A DNA stretch of 64,000 nt from Pseudoxanthomonas gei. Lineage in GTDB: Bacteria > Pseudomonadota > Gammaproteobacteria > Xanthomonadales > Xanthomonadaceae. Numbering within the stretch: position 1 is the first letter of the stretch; every line of letters starts with the position of its first letter. The stretch covers positions 62,001 through 126,000 of the forward strand of contig NZ_QOVG01000001.1 of the NCBI RefSeq assembly GCF_010119615.1, in the 5' to 3' direction. This document shows positions 8,912-19,378 of this stretch, piece by piece. The position numbers and the translations under genes are program-made. The notes beneath the pieces were generated by a model. The model was not told the DNA's origin and did no database searches. It saw only the letters and a program-made list of their open reading frames with translations.

Positions 8912-10008
8912 GCGGCGTCCGCAAGCTCCAGGTCGGCGGGCAGGCGTCGCGGCGCAATGCCCGCAACGGCTTCGGCAATGGCCTTGATGTGCGCGGGCGT
9001 GGTGCCGCAGCAGCCGCCCACCAGGTTGAGCAAGCCGGACTCGGCGAACTCCTTCAGCGTGGCGGCCATTTCCTCTGGTGTCTCGTCGTATTCGCCGAAT
9101 GCATTGGGAAGGCCGGCGTTGGGATGCGCGCTGACATAGCCATCGGCGACGCGCGCCAGTGTCTCCACATGCTCGCGCAGGTCCTTCGCGCCCAGGGCGC
9201 AATTCAAACCCACCGACAGCGGCTTGCCATGGGCGACCGAGGCATAGAAGGCCTCGGCGGTCTGGCCGGACAGGGTGCGGCCCGAGGCATCGGTGATGGT
9301 CCCGGAAATCATCACCGGCAGCCGGCCGCCACGCGCCTCGAACACTTCCTCGATCGCATACAGCGCCGCCTTGGCATTGAGCGTATCGAAGATGGTTTCC
9401 ACCATGAGGGTATCGGCGCCGCCGTCGATCAGCCCCTCGATGGCCTCGCGGTAGGTGCCGCGCAGTTCGTCGAAGTTGGTATTGCGGTAGCCCGGATCAT
9501 TCACGTCGGGACTGATCGAAGCGGTACGGCTGGTCGGACCGAGCACGCCGATCACGAAACGCGGCTTGTCCGGCGTGGTGGCTTCGACTGCGTCGCAGCA
9601 GGCACGGGCGACGCGCGCGCCTTCCTTGTTGAGCTCGTAGACCAGGTGTTGCAGGTGGTAGTCGGCCTGGCTGATAGAGGTCGCGTTGAAGGTGTTGGTC
9701 TCCACCAGGTCGGCGCCGGCCAGCAGGTATTCGGTATGCACGCCGGCGATCACTTCAGGCTTGCTCAGGAGCAGCAGGTCGTTGTTGCCCTTGAGGTCAT
9801 GCCCTGCAGTAGCATGGCCGCAGGCGCCGTCATGGGAATGCCGGCTGTCGAAGCCGTCGGCGAAACGTTCGCCGCGATAGTCGGCTTCTTCCAGGCGATG
9901 GCGCTGGATCATGGTGCCCATGGCGCCGTCGATGATGAGGATGCGTTCGGCAAGCGCCTTCTGCAGCGCTTCGGCGCGCGACGGATTCAACCAGGGCAGG
10001 GTCTTCAT
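8908..10008 (-). CDS. metH: Methionine synthase, N-terminal part: homocysteine S-methyltransferase domain
   Basis: First half of split MetH (366 aa): a stand-alone Hcy-binding barrel. [14 protein letters not shown] opens the domain. The three zinc-ligand cysteines are present: Cys270 in GLNCALG and Cys333-Cys334 in GGCCGTTP. It should act with the downstream protein carrying the folate, cobalamin and reactivation domains. Its ATG overlaps the stop of the ArsR/methyltransferase gene (ATGA at 10005-10008) and its own stop overlaps the next start the same way, so the three products are translationally coupled. Confidence 0.94.
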   Translation of the reverse strand: MKTLPWLNPSRAEALQKALAERILIIDGAMGTMIQRHRLEEADYRGERFADGFDSRHSHDGACGHATAGHDLKGNNDLLLLSKPEVIAGVHTEYLLAGADLVETNTFNATSISQADYHLQHLVYELNKEGARVARACCDAVEATTPDKPRFVIGVLGPTSRTASISPDVNDPGYRNTNFDELRGTYREAIEGLIDGGADTLMVETIFDTLNAKAALYAIEEVFEARGGRLPVMISGTITDASGRTLSGQTAEAFYASVAHGKPLSVGLNCALGAKDLREHVETLARVADGYVSAHPNAGLPNAFGEYDETPEEMAATLKEFAESGLLNLVGGCCGTTPAHIKAIAEAVAGIAPRRLPADLELADAA

Positions 10009-10934
10009 GGCTTGATTCCAATCAGCGAGATCACTTCGAAATGGGGAGGCCGGCGTTCGCGGGTCACCGTGCCCAGGTTGGACACCTGCAGACCGGCTTT
10101 CTCGGCGAACTTGCGCAGCTCCTTGTCGCTGAAGCCCAGGTTGAGGTGCCCGTAGGCGTGCACCGCGGCCTGGTGTTCATGCCGGGCCAGGCTGCTCAGC
10201 AACAGGCGGCCGCCACGCTTGAGCACGCGCGCGGCTTCGGAAACCGCCTGCGCGGGCTTCGACGAATAGGTGAGTGCATGCATCAGCACCACCAGGTCGA
10301 AACTGTTGTCCTTGAAGGGCAGGGCGTGCATGTCGCCTTCGCGCACCTCCACGTTGGGGAAGCGCCGCAGGCGCTCGCCGGCCGCGGCAACCACGCGGGC
10401 GCTTGTGTCCACGCATACGTAGCGCTGCGCATGGGGCGACAGCAGTTCAGCCAGCACGCCATCTCCGGAGGCGATATCCAGCACGTCGCCGGTTTCCAGC
10501 AGCGGCAGCGCGGTACGCGCCATCGCTTCCCAGGTGCGGCCGGGCGAATAATGGCGCTCCATGTCGCCGGCCACGCTGTCGGCCCAGTTCTGTTCGGCCG
10601 CACGTGAAGCCAGTACCGAGGCCACGCGCTCGGCGTCCTGGCGCAGCAGCGGATCGTCGCTGCCGTCGCGCAGGCTGCGCCAGAGCTCCCGCTGCGCAGT
10701 GTCCAGGTTGTCTTCGTCGAAACGGTAATAGGCCGAAACGCCGGCGCGGCGGTCGCGCACCAGGCCGGCTTCCTTGAGCTTGGCAAGGTGGGTGGACACG
10801 CGCGGCTGGGCCAGCTGGGTGATGGCCGAGAGCTCGGCCACCGTCAGTTCCTCGCGGGCCAGCAACAGCAGCAGGCGCACGCGGGTCGCGTCGGCGAACA
10901 CCTTGAGCCGGGTCGACCAGGCTTCCAGATCCAT
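10005..10934 (-). CDS. ArsR-family regulator fused to SAM-dependent methyltransferase domain
   Basis: Two-domain protein (309 aa). Residues 1-90 form an ArsR winged helix: [43 protein letters not shown]. Residues about 140-309 form a class I methyltransferase: [15 protein letters not shown] is the SAM-binding loop, followed by VCVDTSA and [20 protein letters not shown]. No metal-binding CxC motif is seen in the recognition region. It heads the metH operon with an ATGA overlap, and a near-perfect 32-bp palindrome covers its promoter and ribosome binding site. This fits a SAM- or SAH-sensing autoregulator of methionine synthesis, as known for SahR-type ArsR proteins; the ligand is inference. 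Confidence 0.9.
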   Translation of the reverse strand: MDLEAWSTRLKVFADATRVRLLLLLAREELTVAELSAITQLAQPRVSTHLAKLKEAGLVRDRRAGVSAYYRFDEDNLDTAQRELWRSLRDGSDDPLLRQDAERVASVLASRAAEQNWADSVAGDMERHYSPGRTWEAMARTALPLLETGDVLDIASGDGVLAELLSPHAQRYVCVDTSARVVAAAGERLRRFPNVEVREGDMHALPFKDNSFDLVVLMHALTYSSKPAQAVSEAARVLKRGGRLLLSSLARHEHQAAVHAYGHLNLGFSDKELRKFAEKAGLQVSNLGTVTRERRPPHFEVISLIGIKP

Positions 10935-10966
10935 CAATATCTTCCTATCGCGATATAAAGATATTG
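10935..10966 (-). promoter_or_regulatory. 32-bp near-perfect palindromic operator of the metH operon
   Basis: Outer arms CAATATCTT (10935-10943) and AAGATATTG (10958-10966) and an inner TATCGCGATA (10946-10955) share one centre at 10950.5; 28 of 32 bases obey the symmetry. It abuts the ATG at 10934 and contains the AGGAAG ribosome binding site on the minus strand. It also overlaps the predicted -10 box. This is the expected layout for autorepression by the adjacent ArsR-type protein. In RNA it could also fold over the ribosome binding site. Confidence 0.75.
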
Positions 10967-10991
10967 TCTCCCCGCCGGTGCCCGCGGTCAA
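10963..10991 (-). promoter_or_regulatory. Candidate sigma-70 promoter of the metH operon
   Basis: On the minus strand TTGACC (10991-10986) is followed after 17 bp by GACAAT (10968-10963). Transcription would begin inside the 32-bp palindrome, leaving a leader of about 20 nt before the ATG. Read by eye only. Confidence 0.5.
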
Positions 10992-11057
10992 CCCACGTAC
11001 GTCTGCGTAGGGTGGCCCGGTACAATATGCGGACATGCTGACAGGAAGGGGTTTGCC

Positions 11058-12206
<1,149 letters not shown>

Positions 12207-12214
12207 TACCGCTG

Positions 12215-12247
12215 ATGCATGCAGCGGCGCCACGCTGCTGCATGCAT
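12215..12247 (+). terminator. Stem-loop after the acyl-CoA dehydrogenase gene
   Basis: Perfect 11-bp arms ATGCATGCAGC (12215-12225) and GCTGCATGCAT (12237-12247) around an 11-nt loop, nine bases after the stop. No U-run follows, so it may protect the mRNA end or act as a weak terminator rather than a classical one. Confidence 0.45.
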
Positions 12248-12394
12248 AGTCGGTGTTGCGGATCACCTGGGCTGTGCGCCTGACCTGGCAGTTGCTGTCC
12301 GGCTCGATGTTCACTGCAATCGGACGGCCCGCATGGGTTCAGTTAGAGTCTCCAGGTGCGGGGGGTTGTCTCCAGCACTTCCATGGAGAACCCG

Positions 12395-14275
12395 ATGCGC
12401 AAGACCCTGATCTTCTGTGCCCTGGCCCTCGCGACCAGCGCCCATGCCGCTGCACCCGTGGCAGGCGATGTCGCCACGCCAGTGGCGTCCGTGTCGTCGG
12501 CCGATGTCATCGCCGAAACCGGACGGCTCAACCAGTGGTTCGAGAAGAAGTATGAGGAGCAGTTGCGATTCAGTCCGATCCAGCTGACTTTCCAGGGCCG
12601 CAAGGAGCTCTACGACCAGTTTGACGACCTGTCCGACGAGGCGGTGCTGAAGCAGGTCGCCTGGCAGAAGGCCAGCGTCGAGGAAATGGAAAAGACCTTC
12701 GCCTACGCCGCGCTCAGCGACGAGGGCAGGATCTCCTACGACCTGTGGAAGCTGCAGTACGAGAACGCACGCGACGGCGTCCCCTTCCTGGGCGACGCTT
12801 ATGCATTCGAACAGATGAATGGTGCGCAGGGTTTCCTGCCGACTTTGCTGATCAACTTCCACAAGGTGGAAGAGGAGTCGGATTACACCGCCTACATTTC
12901 ACGCCTGAAAGCGGTGGGGCCGGCTTTCGACCAGTTGCTTGAACGGGCGCGCAGGTCGGCCGGGCAGGGCGTGCGTCCGCCGAAGTTCGCCTACGAAGGC
13001 GTCATCGACCAGTCACGCAAGGTCATCGCGGGTGCGCCGTTCTCGGCGGGCAAGGATTCGGCCATCTGGGCCGACGCGCAGGCCAAGGCCGATGCGCTGG
13101 TGACAGCTGGAAGGATCAATGCAAAGCGTGCGGCCGTGTTGAAGGAACAAGCGCGCAGGGCGCTGCAGGATCAGTTCAAGCCTGCGTATGAGCGGGTGAT
13201 CGCGTGGTCGACCGAAGAACTGCCGAAAGCGGCAGTGAACGCCGCGGGTGTCGGGACCACCCATGCCAATGGCAAGGCGTACTACGAGTACCAGTTGCGG
13301 CAGATGACCACCACCGACATGAGCGCCGAGCAGATCCACACGCTCGGCTTGAACGAGGTGGCTCGGATCCAGGGCGAGATGACCACGTTGAAGGACGCGG
13401 TGGGCTTCAAGGGCGACTTGAAGGCATTCTTCTCATTCATCGATTCGGACCCGCGTTTCGTGTTTCCCGATACCGACGCCGGGCGCCAGGCCTACATCGA
13501 CCAGGCTTCGCAGGCCATCGCCAACATCAAGAAGCAATTGCCGGATTACTTCGGCCTGCTGCCGAAAGCCGACCTGGTGGTAAAGCGGGTGGAAGCCTTC
13601 CGGGAACAGGATGGCGCCGCCCAGCATTACTACCCGGGCACCCCGGATGGCTCGCGACCCGGCGTTTACTACGCGCATCTTTCCGACATGAAGGCGATGC
13701 CGAAAATCGAGCTCGAGGTGATCGCCTACCACGAAGGGCTGCCCGGCCATCACATGCAGATCTCGATCGCGCAGGAGTTGAGTGGCGTGCCCAAGTTCCG
13801 CACCCAGGCCAGCGTCAATGCCTATGCCGAAGGCTGGGGCCTGTATTCCGAATGGCTGGCCAGGGAAATGCCCGGCACCTACCAGGACCCGTACTCCCGG
13901 TATGGCCAGCTGAGTTCGGAGATATGGCGTGCGATCCGCCTGGTGGTCGACACCGGGCTGCATGCGAAGGGCTGGACCGAGCAGCAGGCGGTGGACTATT
14001 TCGATGCCAACAGCGCCATACCGCTGGCTGCGATCAGATCGGAAGTGCAGCGCTACCTGGTCATGCCGGGGCAAGCCACCGGATACAAGATCGGCATGAT
14101 CCGTATCCAGGAAATGCGCAGGAAGGCCGAAACCGCGCTTGGCAAGGACTTTGACATCAGGGGTTTCCACGATGCCGTGCTGGGGGGTGGCGCACTGCCG
14201 CTGACCCTGCTGGAGCGTCGCGTCGACCAGTGGATCGCCAGCCGCAAGGCGACAGCCAAGGTGGCCACCAGGTAA
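12395..14275 (+). CDS. DUF885 family secreted peptidase (paralogue 1)
   Basis: Probable zinc metallopeptidase of the DUF885 family, 626 aa. The ATG at 12395 has GGAG six bases upstream and begins a clean signal peptide (MRKTLIFCALALATSAHA-A), so the mature protein is periplasmic or secreted. The signature HEGLPGHH lies at 446-453, with downstream EGWGLYSEWLA and Glu/Arg-rich segments that are conserved in the family. Substrate unknown. A second member of the same family is encoded at 51196-52977. It converges on the M28 peptidase gene across a shared terminator. Confidence 0.88.
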   Translation: MRKTLIFCALALATSAHAAAPVAGDVATPVASVSSADVIAETGRLNQWFEKKYEEQLRFSPIQLTFQGRKELYDQFDDLSDEAVLKQVAWQKASVEEMEKTFAYAALSDEGRISYDLWKLQYENARDGVPFLGDAYAFEQMNGAQGFLPTLLINFHKVEEESDYTAYISRLKAVGPAFDQLLERARRSAGQGVRPPKFAYEGVIDQSRKVIAGAPFSAGKDSAIWADAQAKADALVTAGRINAKRAAVLKEQARRALQDQFKPAYERVIAWSTEELPKAAVNAAGVGTTHANGKAYYEYQLRQMTTTDMSAEQIHTLGLNEVARIQGEMTTLKDAVGFKGDLKAFFSFIDSDPRFVFPDTDAGRQAYIDQASQAIANIKKQLPDYFGLLPKADLVVKRVEAFREQDGAAQHYYPGTPDGSRPGVYYAHLSDMKAMPKIELEVIAYHEGLPGHHMQISIAQELSGVPKFRTQASVNAYAEGWGLYSEWLAREMPGTYQDPYSRYGQLSSEIWRAIRLVVDTGLHAKGWTEQQAVDYFDANSAIPLAAIRSEVQRYLVMPGQATGYKIGMIRIQEMRRKAETALGKDFDIRGFHDAVLGGGALPLTLLERRVDQWIASRKATAKVATR

Positions 14276-14305
14276 ACCTCCCTGGATCAGTGATTGCCGT
14301 TCCCG

Positions 14306-14338
14306 AAAAAAACCCCGGTCTTGCCGGGGTTTTTTTTC
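14306..14338. terminator. Bidirectional rho-independent terminator
   Basis: Stem CCCCGG (14313-14318) with CCGGGG (14324-14329) and a 5-nt loop. It is flanked by seven A on the left and nine T on the right, so it gives a U-run on both strands. It lies between the convergent DUF885 and M28 genes. Confidence 0.9.
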
Positions 14339-14358
14339 ATGGTGGGTGGTGGTCCTGG

Positions 14359-16032
14359 TTAGGGAGATTTCACTGCAGGCGCGAAGCGGTCGCCGAAGAA
14401 ATCACCCTGGTTCCACTGTGGCCTTGCCGAGGCATTTCCCGCCAGCGTGCCAATGCGTGCATTGAGGCGCGCCAACCGCGCCGCGTCTTCATACTGGATC
14501 GGCTGCGAGGCATCGTCGCAGGGCCGGTGGTAGCAGTTGCGCAGGAAGGCGTCCAAGGCGTCCCTGGGGCTCGCACCGCCGGCAGACGCGGGTTCCACGC
14601 CACCATCCAGGTAGACCGCCGGTATGCCTTCCCGCACGAACGAATACTGGTCGCTGCGCACGAACACCACTTCTTCCGGGAACGGGTCGGCTGACAGTTC
14701 CAGGCCGATCTCGCTGGCGGCGGTGTCCAACGCGCTCTTCAACGTGGAATGCTCCACGCCTATCGGCACCACGTCCCTGGCTGGCGCCAGCAGCACCGGC
14801 ATGTCCATGTTGATGTTGGCGACCAGATCCGTCTTGGGCACGGTGGGATGTTGCGCAAACCAGGTCGAGCCCAGCAGGCCCTTTTCCTCGGCGGTCAGTG
14901 CGATGAAAAGCAGCGAGCGCCCGGGCTTCTTCGATGCCCCGGCAAGCTCGCGTGCGGCTTCCAGCATGATCGAAACTCCCAGTGCATTGTCCAGCGCACC
15001 GTTGTAGATGCGGTCTCCGTTGACCGCGGCGCCTATCCCGATGTGGTCAAGGTGCGCCGTGTAGGCAATGAACTGGCGCGCCAGTGCAGCGTCGCTGCCA
15101 TCCAGGCGGGCGACCACGTTGCGCGATTCGGCTGGTTCAATGCGGGTGCGCCCGGCCAGTGTCAGCGTGCCAGGCAGGTCGAAGGCCTTCAGCTTGCCGT
15201 CCTCGGCCTGCCGGAACAGCGCCTCGGCCTCGTGTGCGCTACCGGCGAACAGGGTCTTGGCCGCCGCTGCGCTGATCGACGCAGTGGCCTTGAGCTGGGG
15301 GAAGGTGTCGACGCCGGTGCCGTCCTCGTTGCGCAGGCGCATCCCAGGCATGCTCCATTTTTCGGCCGCACTGGCCCAGGAGCCACGCTTTTCGTTTTCG
15401 GGCGTGCCGACGTAGACGACGCCGACTGCGCCGCGTTCGGCCAGCGTGCGCAGCTTCTGCGTGCGGTTTGCATAGTAGGCGCGGCGATCATTGTCGAAAC
15501 GCGACGGTGCGCCACCGAACAGCACCGCGATCTTGCCACGCACTTCCACGCCGGCCAGGTCGTCCTGGCCCAGCTCGGGGGCGATAACCGCCTGGCCGAC
15601 GAAGACCGCGGGGGCGGTCAGGGAATGCGAGGGCGTGTTGTAGTTGACCCCGGGGACGAACTGTTCGACAAACTCAAGCGCGGTCCGTGCACCGTTGCGC
15701 TCGATGATGAAAGATGCCCCCTCCGGCACCAGTGTGCCTTTGAGCAGGGGCACGCGCTGGAAAAATCCGCCATCGTCGCCAGCGGGTTTGAGCCCGATCT
15801 CGGCATAGCGCCTGGCCACGTATTCGGCGGCCAGGTCATAGCCACGCGTGCCGGTGTCGCGGCCTTCCATGCGGTCGTCGGCCAGGGTGCGGACGTCGGC
15901 CTGGATGCGTGCTGCCGCAGTGGAGACCGCCTTGTCGGCGACGGGTGCAGAAGACGGTGGAGCCGTGGCTTCCTGTGGCTTGCAGGCGGCCAGCAGGATC
16001 AGCAACGAGACCAGCGGGACAGTTCGGCGCAT
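14359..16032 (-). CDS. M28 family metallopeptidase, lipoprotein
   Basis: Zinc aminopeptidase-type enzyme of family M28, 557 aa from the ATG at 16032. The N terminus has a lipobox (LLAAC, Cys17), so it is probably anchored in the outer membrane facing the periplasm. A protease-associated insert (about 120-280, around GKIAVLFGGAPSRF) precedes the catalytic domain. Visible zinc-site motifs are YTAHLDHIG, GALDNALGVSIMLE, LTAEEKGLLGS and NINMDMP, with a final CYHRPCDD histidine. Likely an outer-membrane-linked exopeptidase for peptide scavenging. Confidence 0.9.
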   Translation of the reverse strand: MRRTVPLVSLLILLAACKPQEATAPPSSAPVADKAVSTAAARIQADVRTLADDRMEGRDTGTRGYDLAAEYVARRYAEIGLKPAGDDGGFFQRVPLLKGTLVPEGASFIIERNGARTALEFVEQFVPGVNYNTPSHSLTAPAVFVGQAVIAPELGQDDLAGVEVRGKIAVLFGGAPSRFDNDRRAYYANRTQKLRTLAERGAVGVVYVGTPENEKRGSWASAAEKWSMPGMRLRNEDGTGVDTFPQLKATASISAAAAKTLFAGSAHEAEALFRQAEDGKLKAFDLPGTLTLAGRTRIEPAESRNVVARLDGSDAALARQFIAYTAHLDHIGIGAAVNGDRIYNGALDNALGVSIMLEAARELAGASKKPGRSLLFIALTAEEKGLLGSTWFAQHPTVPKTDLVANINMDMPVLLAPARDVVPIGVEHSTLKSALDTAASEIGLELSADPFPEEVVFVRSDQYSFVREGIPAVYLDGGVEPASAGGASPRDALDAFLRNCYHRPCDDASQPIQYEDAARLARLNARIGTLAGNASARPQWNQGDFFGDRFAPAVKSP

Positions 16033-16160
16033 CGGGAATCGCTCGGCTACAAAGAGCGGGAACCCTAGCATGCAGTGCTGGCGCAGGCCGAGTGCCGGAA
16101 CGCACGTGCCAGCCGCGACCGTTCCGGAGATCTATCCACCCGGCTTGGCGAATGGTCCTT

Positions 16161-19100
16161 TCACTGGGCTGGCGCCACCGGTGATTGCATGCCGCCCGAC
16201 AGGCCGTGCTCGGCCACCGGCTGCGCGTGGTCGCGTGCCAGATACAGGTAGAACGCAGGCAGCACGAACAGGGTGAACGCGGTGCCGATGGCCATGCCGG
16301 AAGCGATCACCACCCCCATCGAGAAGCGCGAGGCGGCACCGGGACCGCTGGCGATCAACAGCGGGATCATCGCGAACACCAGCGCCGCCGTGGTCATCAG
16401 GACCGGGCGCAGGCGGATCGAGGTGGCTTGTTCGATGGCCTCGCGCTTGCCCAGGCCTTGTTCGGTCTGCAGCTTGTTGGCGAACTCCACGATCAGGATG
16501 CCGTGCTTGGAGATCACGCCCACCAGGGTGACCAGGCCGACCTGGGTGTAGATGTTGATGCTCATGCCGGGGAAGGCCTCGATGCCGGCGAATTGGAGCA
16601 TCCCGGCCGCCAGCGCCAGCACGTTCAAGGTGAGCAGGGCACCGCAGATCGCCATCGGCACGGTCAGCAACATGATCAGGGCGTCGCGGAAGCTCTCGAA
16701 CTGCGCCGACAGCACCAGGAAGATCACAATCAGCGCCAGTCCCAGGGTCAGCAGCATCGCCGAGCCCTCGGCCCTGAACTGTCGCGATTCACCGGCGTAG
16801 TCGACGCTGTAGCCCTCGGGCAAGACTTCCCTGGCTGCCTGGTCCAGGATCTCCAGCGCCTCGCCCTTGCTCACGCCCGGCCGCGGCGCAAAGCTGATCG
16901 AGACGGCATTGAGCTGCTGGAAGCGTTTCAGCGATTGCGGTTGCGCGCTCTCCTTCAGGGTGACCAGGGTCGACAGTGGGATCAGCTCGCCGTCGCGGGT
17001 GCGCGTGTAGTAGTTCTGCAGCGCGCTGGCGTTGAGGCGGTCGCTGCGCTGCACCTGCGGGATCACCAGGTAGGAGCGGTTCTGCATGGCGAAGCGGTTG
17101 GTATAGCCACCCGACAGCATGGCCGCCATGTCGGCCGACAGCGTGCGCATGTCGATACCCAGGGAAGCGGCCTTGTCGCGGTCGATCTGCACTTCGATCC
17201 GCGGCTTGTCGATCTTCAGGTCCTTGTCCAGGAAAATGAAGCGCTTGCTGGCCATCGCCTTCTGCAGGATCGCGTCAGCCAACTCGCTGAGCTGGCTCAA
17301 GTCGCCGACGCCGCCGACGATGAACTCCCCGCCGCCGTCGCCGCCGGCGCTCGGAAGCGAGGGCGGCACCAGCGCGAACACGTTCAGCCCGGTCACCTGC
17401 GACATCTTCGGCTGCAGCTCCTGCTCCAGGACCGCCTTGGTGGACTTGTCGCGCTCGCCCCAGGGCTTGAGCACGAAGCCCGCCATGGCCATGGGGCTGG
17501 CGCCGCCGCCACTGCCACCGAAGCCGCCGTTGAACAGGAAATAGTCCTGTACCTCCGGAATACCCTTGGCGATGGAGGTGATTTCCTCGGTGTAGCGTTC
17601 CACGTAGTCCAGCGTGGCGTAAGGATCGGCATTGGCGATGGAAAATATGAAGCCTTCGTCCTCGAGCGGAGCCGGTTCCTTGGGCGCGGTCAGGTACAGG
17701 AAAGCACACGAGACCAGCACGATGGCGCCAAAGGTGGCGATCACCGCCCGCGTCTCCAGCGCGCCGTGCAGCCTGCGCTGGTAGCCCTGCCGCAGCCAGT
17801 CGAAGCGCCGGTCCAGCCAGGCCTCGAGCCGGCCCTTGCCACCTTCGACATGCGGTTTCAGGATCAGCGAGCACATCATCGGCGTCAGGGTCAGGGCGAT
17901 CACCCCGGACAACAGCACCGCGCCCGCCAGGGTGAAGGCGAATTCGGTGAACAGCACGCCGGTCAGGCCGCCCTGGAAGCCGATCGGAAGATAGACCGCG
18001 ACCAGGGTGGTGGTCATGGCCACCACCGGCCAGGCCAGCTCGCGCGCGCCCTTGATCGACGCATCGAAGGGCGACATGCCTTCTTCGATGTGGCGATGGA
18101 TGTTTTCCAGCACGATGATGGCGTCGTCGACCACGATGCCGATGGCCAGCACCATCGCCAGCAGGGTCAGCAGGTTGATGGTGAAGCCCAGCAGCAGCAT
18201 CAGGAACAGCGAGCCGATCAGCGACAGCGGCACGGTCACCGCCGGGATCAGCACGCTGCGCAGCGAACCCAGGAACAGGAAGATCACCACGATCACGATG
18301 ATCACCGCCTCGACGATAGTGGTGACCACTTCGTTGATCGCGTCCTGGATGGATTCGGTGCTGTCGTAGGGAATCGTCGCCTTGATGCCTTGCGGCAGCT
18401 GCGGCACGATCTGCCCATCCCACAGCTTGCGCACGTCCTTGATCACGTCCAGCGAGTTGGCATCGGGCGACACGAAGATGCCCATGAAGGTGGCTGCCTC
18501 ACCGTTGATGCGCACCGAGGTGCCGTAGTTTTCCGAACCCAGCAGTACGTCGGCCACGTCGCCCAGGCGCACGATGGCGCCGTCCTGTTCGCGTATCACC
18601 AGCCGGCGGAATTCATCGGCGTTGCGCAGGTCGGTACGCGCCGTCATGTCGATGGCGACCATCTGGCCCTTGGTCGAGCCCACGGCGGACAGCACGTTGT
18701 TGGACTCCAGCGCGTTGGCCACGTCGCTGGCGGTGACCTTCAGCGCGGTCATGCGGTCGGGCTTGAGCCAGATGCGCATGGCGAAGGTGCCGGCGCCCAG
18801 GATGTCGGCGCGCTGCACGCCACGGATGGTGACCAGCTTGGGCTGGATCACGCGGGTCAGGTAGTCGGTGATCTGGTTGTTGTCCAGGGTGTCGCTGGCG
18901 AAGGACACATACATGGCGGCGATCTGCTGGCCCTGCTGCAGGTCGATCACCGGGTCCTCGGATTCGGGTGGCAGCTGGCCACGCATCTTGTTGACCTTGG
19001 CCGCGATCTGGGTGAGTGCCTCGTTGGGGTCCTGGTCCAGGCGGATGTAGGCCTGGATGCTGCTGACCCCGGCCGAGCTGGTCGAACTCATGTACTCGAT

Positions 19101-19328
19101 GCCCTCGGCGCTGGCGACCTCGCGCTCCAGCGGAGTGGTGATGAAGCCCTGGATCAGGTCCGCGTCGGCGCCGAAGTAGGTGGTGCTGATATTGACGACC
19201 GCATTGCGCAGCTCTGGATACTGGCGCACGTTCAACTCGCTGAAGGCACGCATGCCGAACAGCAGGATGAACAGGCTTACGACGATGGCCAGCACCGGTT
19301 TTGTCACGAAGATGTCGGTGAACTTCAT
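16161..19328 (-). CDS. RND efflux transporter permease (HAE1 family), system 1
   Basis: Inner-membrane proton-driven pump of the RND superfamily, 1055 aa. The N-terminal MKFTDIFVTKPVLAIVVSLFILLFG is TM1. The relay motif AIGIVVDDAIIVLENIHRHIEEG in TM4 has the two essential Asp, and the internal duplication is visible in the second half (GVISKHGILIVEFANKLQ). A glycine-rich loop (NGGFGGSGGG) lies in the periplasmic part. It is 50 bp downstream of its adaptor gene. No outer-membrane channel gene is adjacent. Confidence 0.95.
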   Translation of the reverse strand: MKFTDIFVTKPVLAIVVSLFILLFGMRAFSELNVRQYPELRNAVVNISTTYFGADADLIQGFITTPLEREVASAEGIEYMSSTSSAGVSSIQAYIRLDQDPNEALTQIAAKVNKMRGQLPPESEDPVIDLQQGQQIAAMYVSFASDTLDNNQITDYLTRVIQPKLVTIRGVQRADILGAGTFAMRIWLKPDRMTALKVTASDVANALESNNVLSAVGSTKGQMVAIDMTARTDLRNADEFRRLVIREQDGAIVRLGDVADVLLGSENYGTSVRINGEAATFMGIFVSPDANSLDVIKDVRKLWDGQIVPQLPQGIKATIPYDSTESIQDAINEVVTTIVEAVIIVIVVIFLFLGSLRSVLIPAVTVPLSLIGSLFLMLLLGFTINLLTLLAMVLAIGIVVDDAIIVLENIHRHIEEGMSPFDASIKGARELAWPVVAMTTTLVAVYLPIGFQGGLTGVLFTEFAFTLAGAVLLSGVIALTLTPMMCSLILKPHVEGGKGRLEAWLDRRFDWLRQGYQRRLHGALETRAVIATFGAIVLVSCAFLYLTAPKEPAPLEDEGFIFSIANADPYATLDYVERYTEEITSIAKGIPEVQDYFLFNGGFGGSGGGASPMAMAGFVLKPWGERDKSTKAVLEQELQPKMSQVTGLNVFALVPPSLPSAGGDGGGEFIVGGVGDLSQLSELADAILQKAMASKRFIFLDKDLKIDKPRIEVQIDRDKAASLGIDMRTLSADMAAMLSGGYTNRFAMQNRSYLVIPQVQRSDRLNASALQNYYTRTRDGELIPLSTLVTLKESAQPQSLKRFQQLNAVSISFAPRPGVSKGEALEILDQAAREVLPEGYSVDYAGESRQFRAEGSAMLLTLGLALIVIFLVLSAQFESFRDALIMLLTVPMAICGALLTLNVLALAAGMLQFAGIEAFPGMSINIYTQVGLVTLVGVISKHGILIVEFANKLQTEQGLGKREAIEQATSIRLRPVLMTTAALVFAMIPLLIASGPGAASRFSMGVVIASGMAIGTAFTLFVLPAFYLYLARDHAQPVAEHGLSGGMQSPVAPAQ

Positions 19329-19378
19329 CGCAGGTCCTCAGCAGTTGCGATGCGCCTAGCAACGGGCGATACGCAAGA

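Noticed and set aside
10935-11057. Riboswitch in front of the metH operon
   Set aside because: The transcript leader would be only about 20 nt, too short for a SAM or cobalamin riboswitch.
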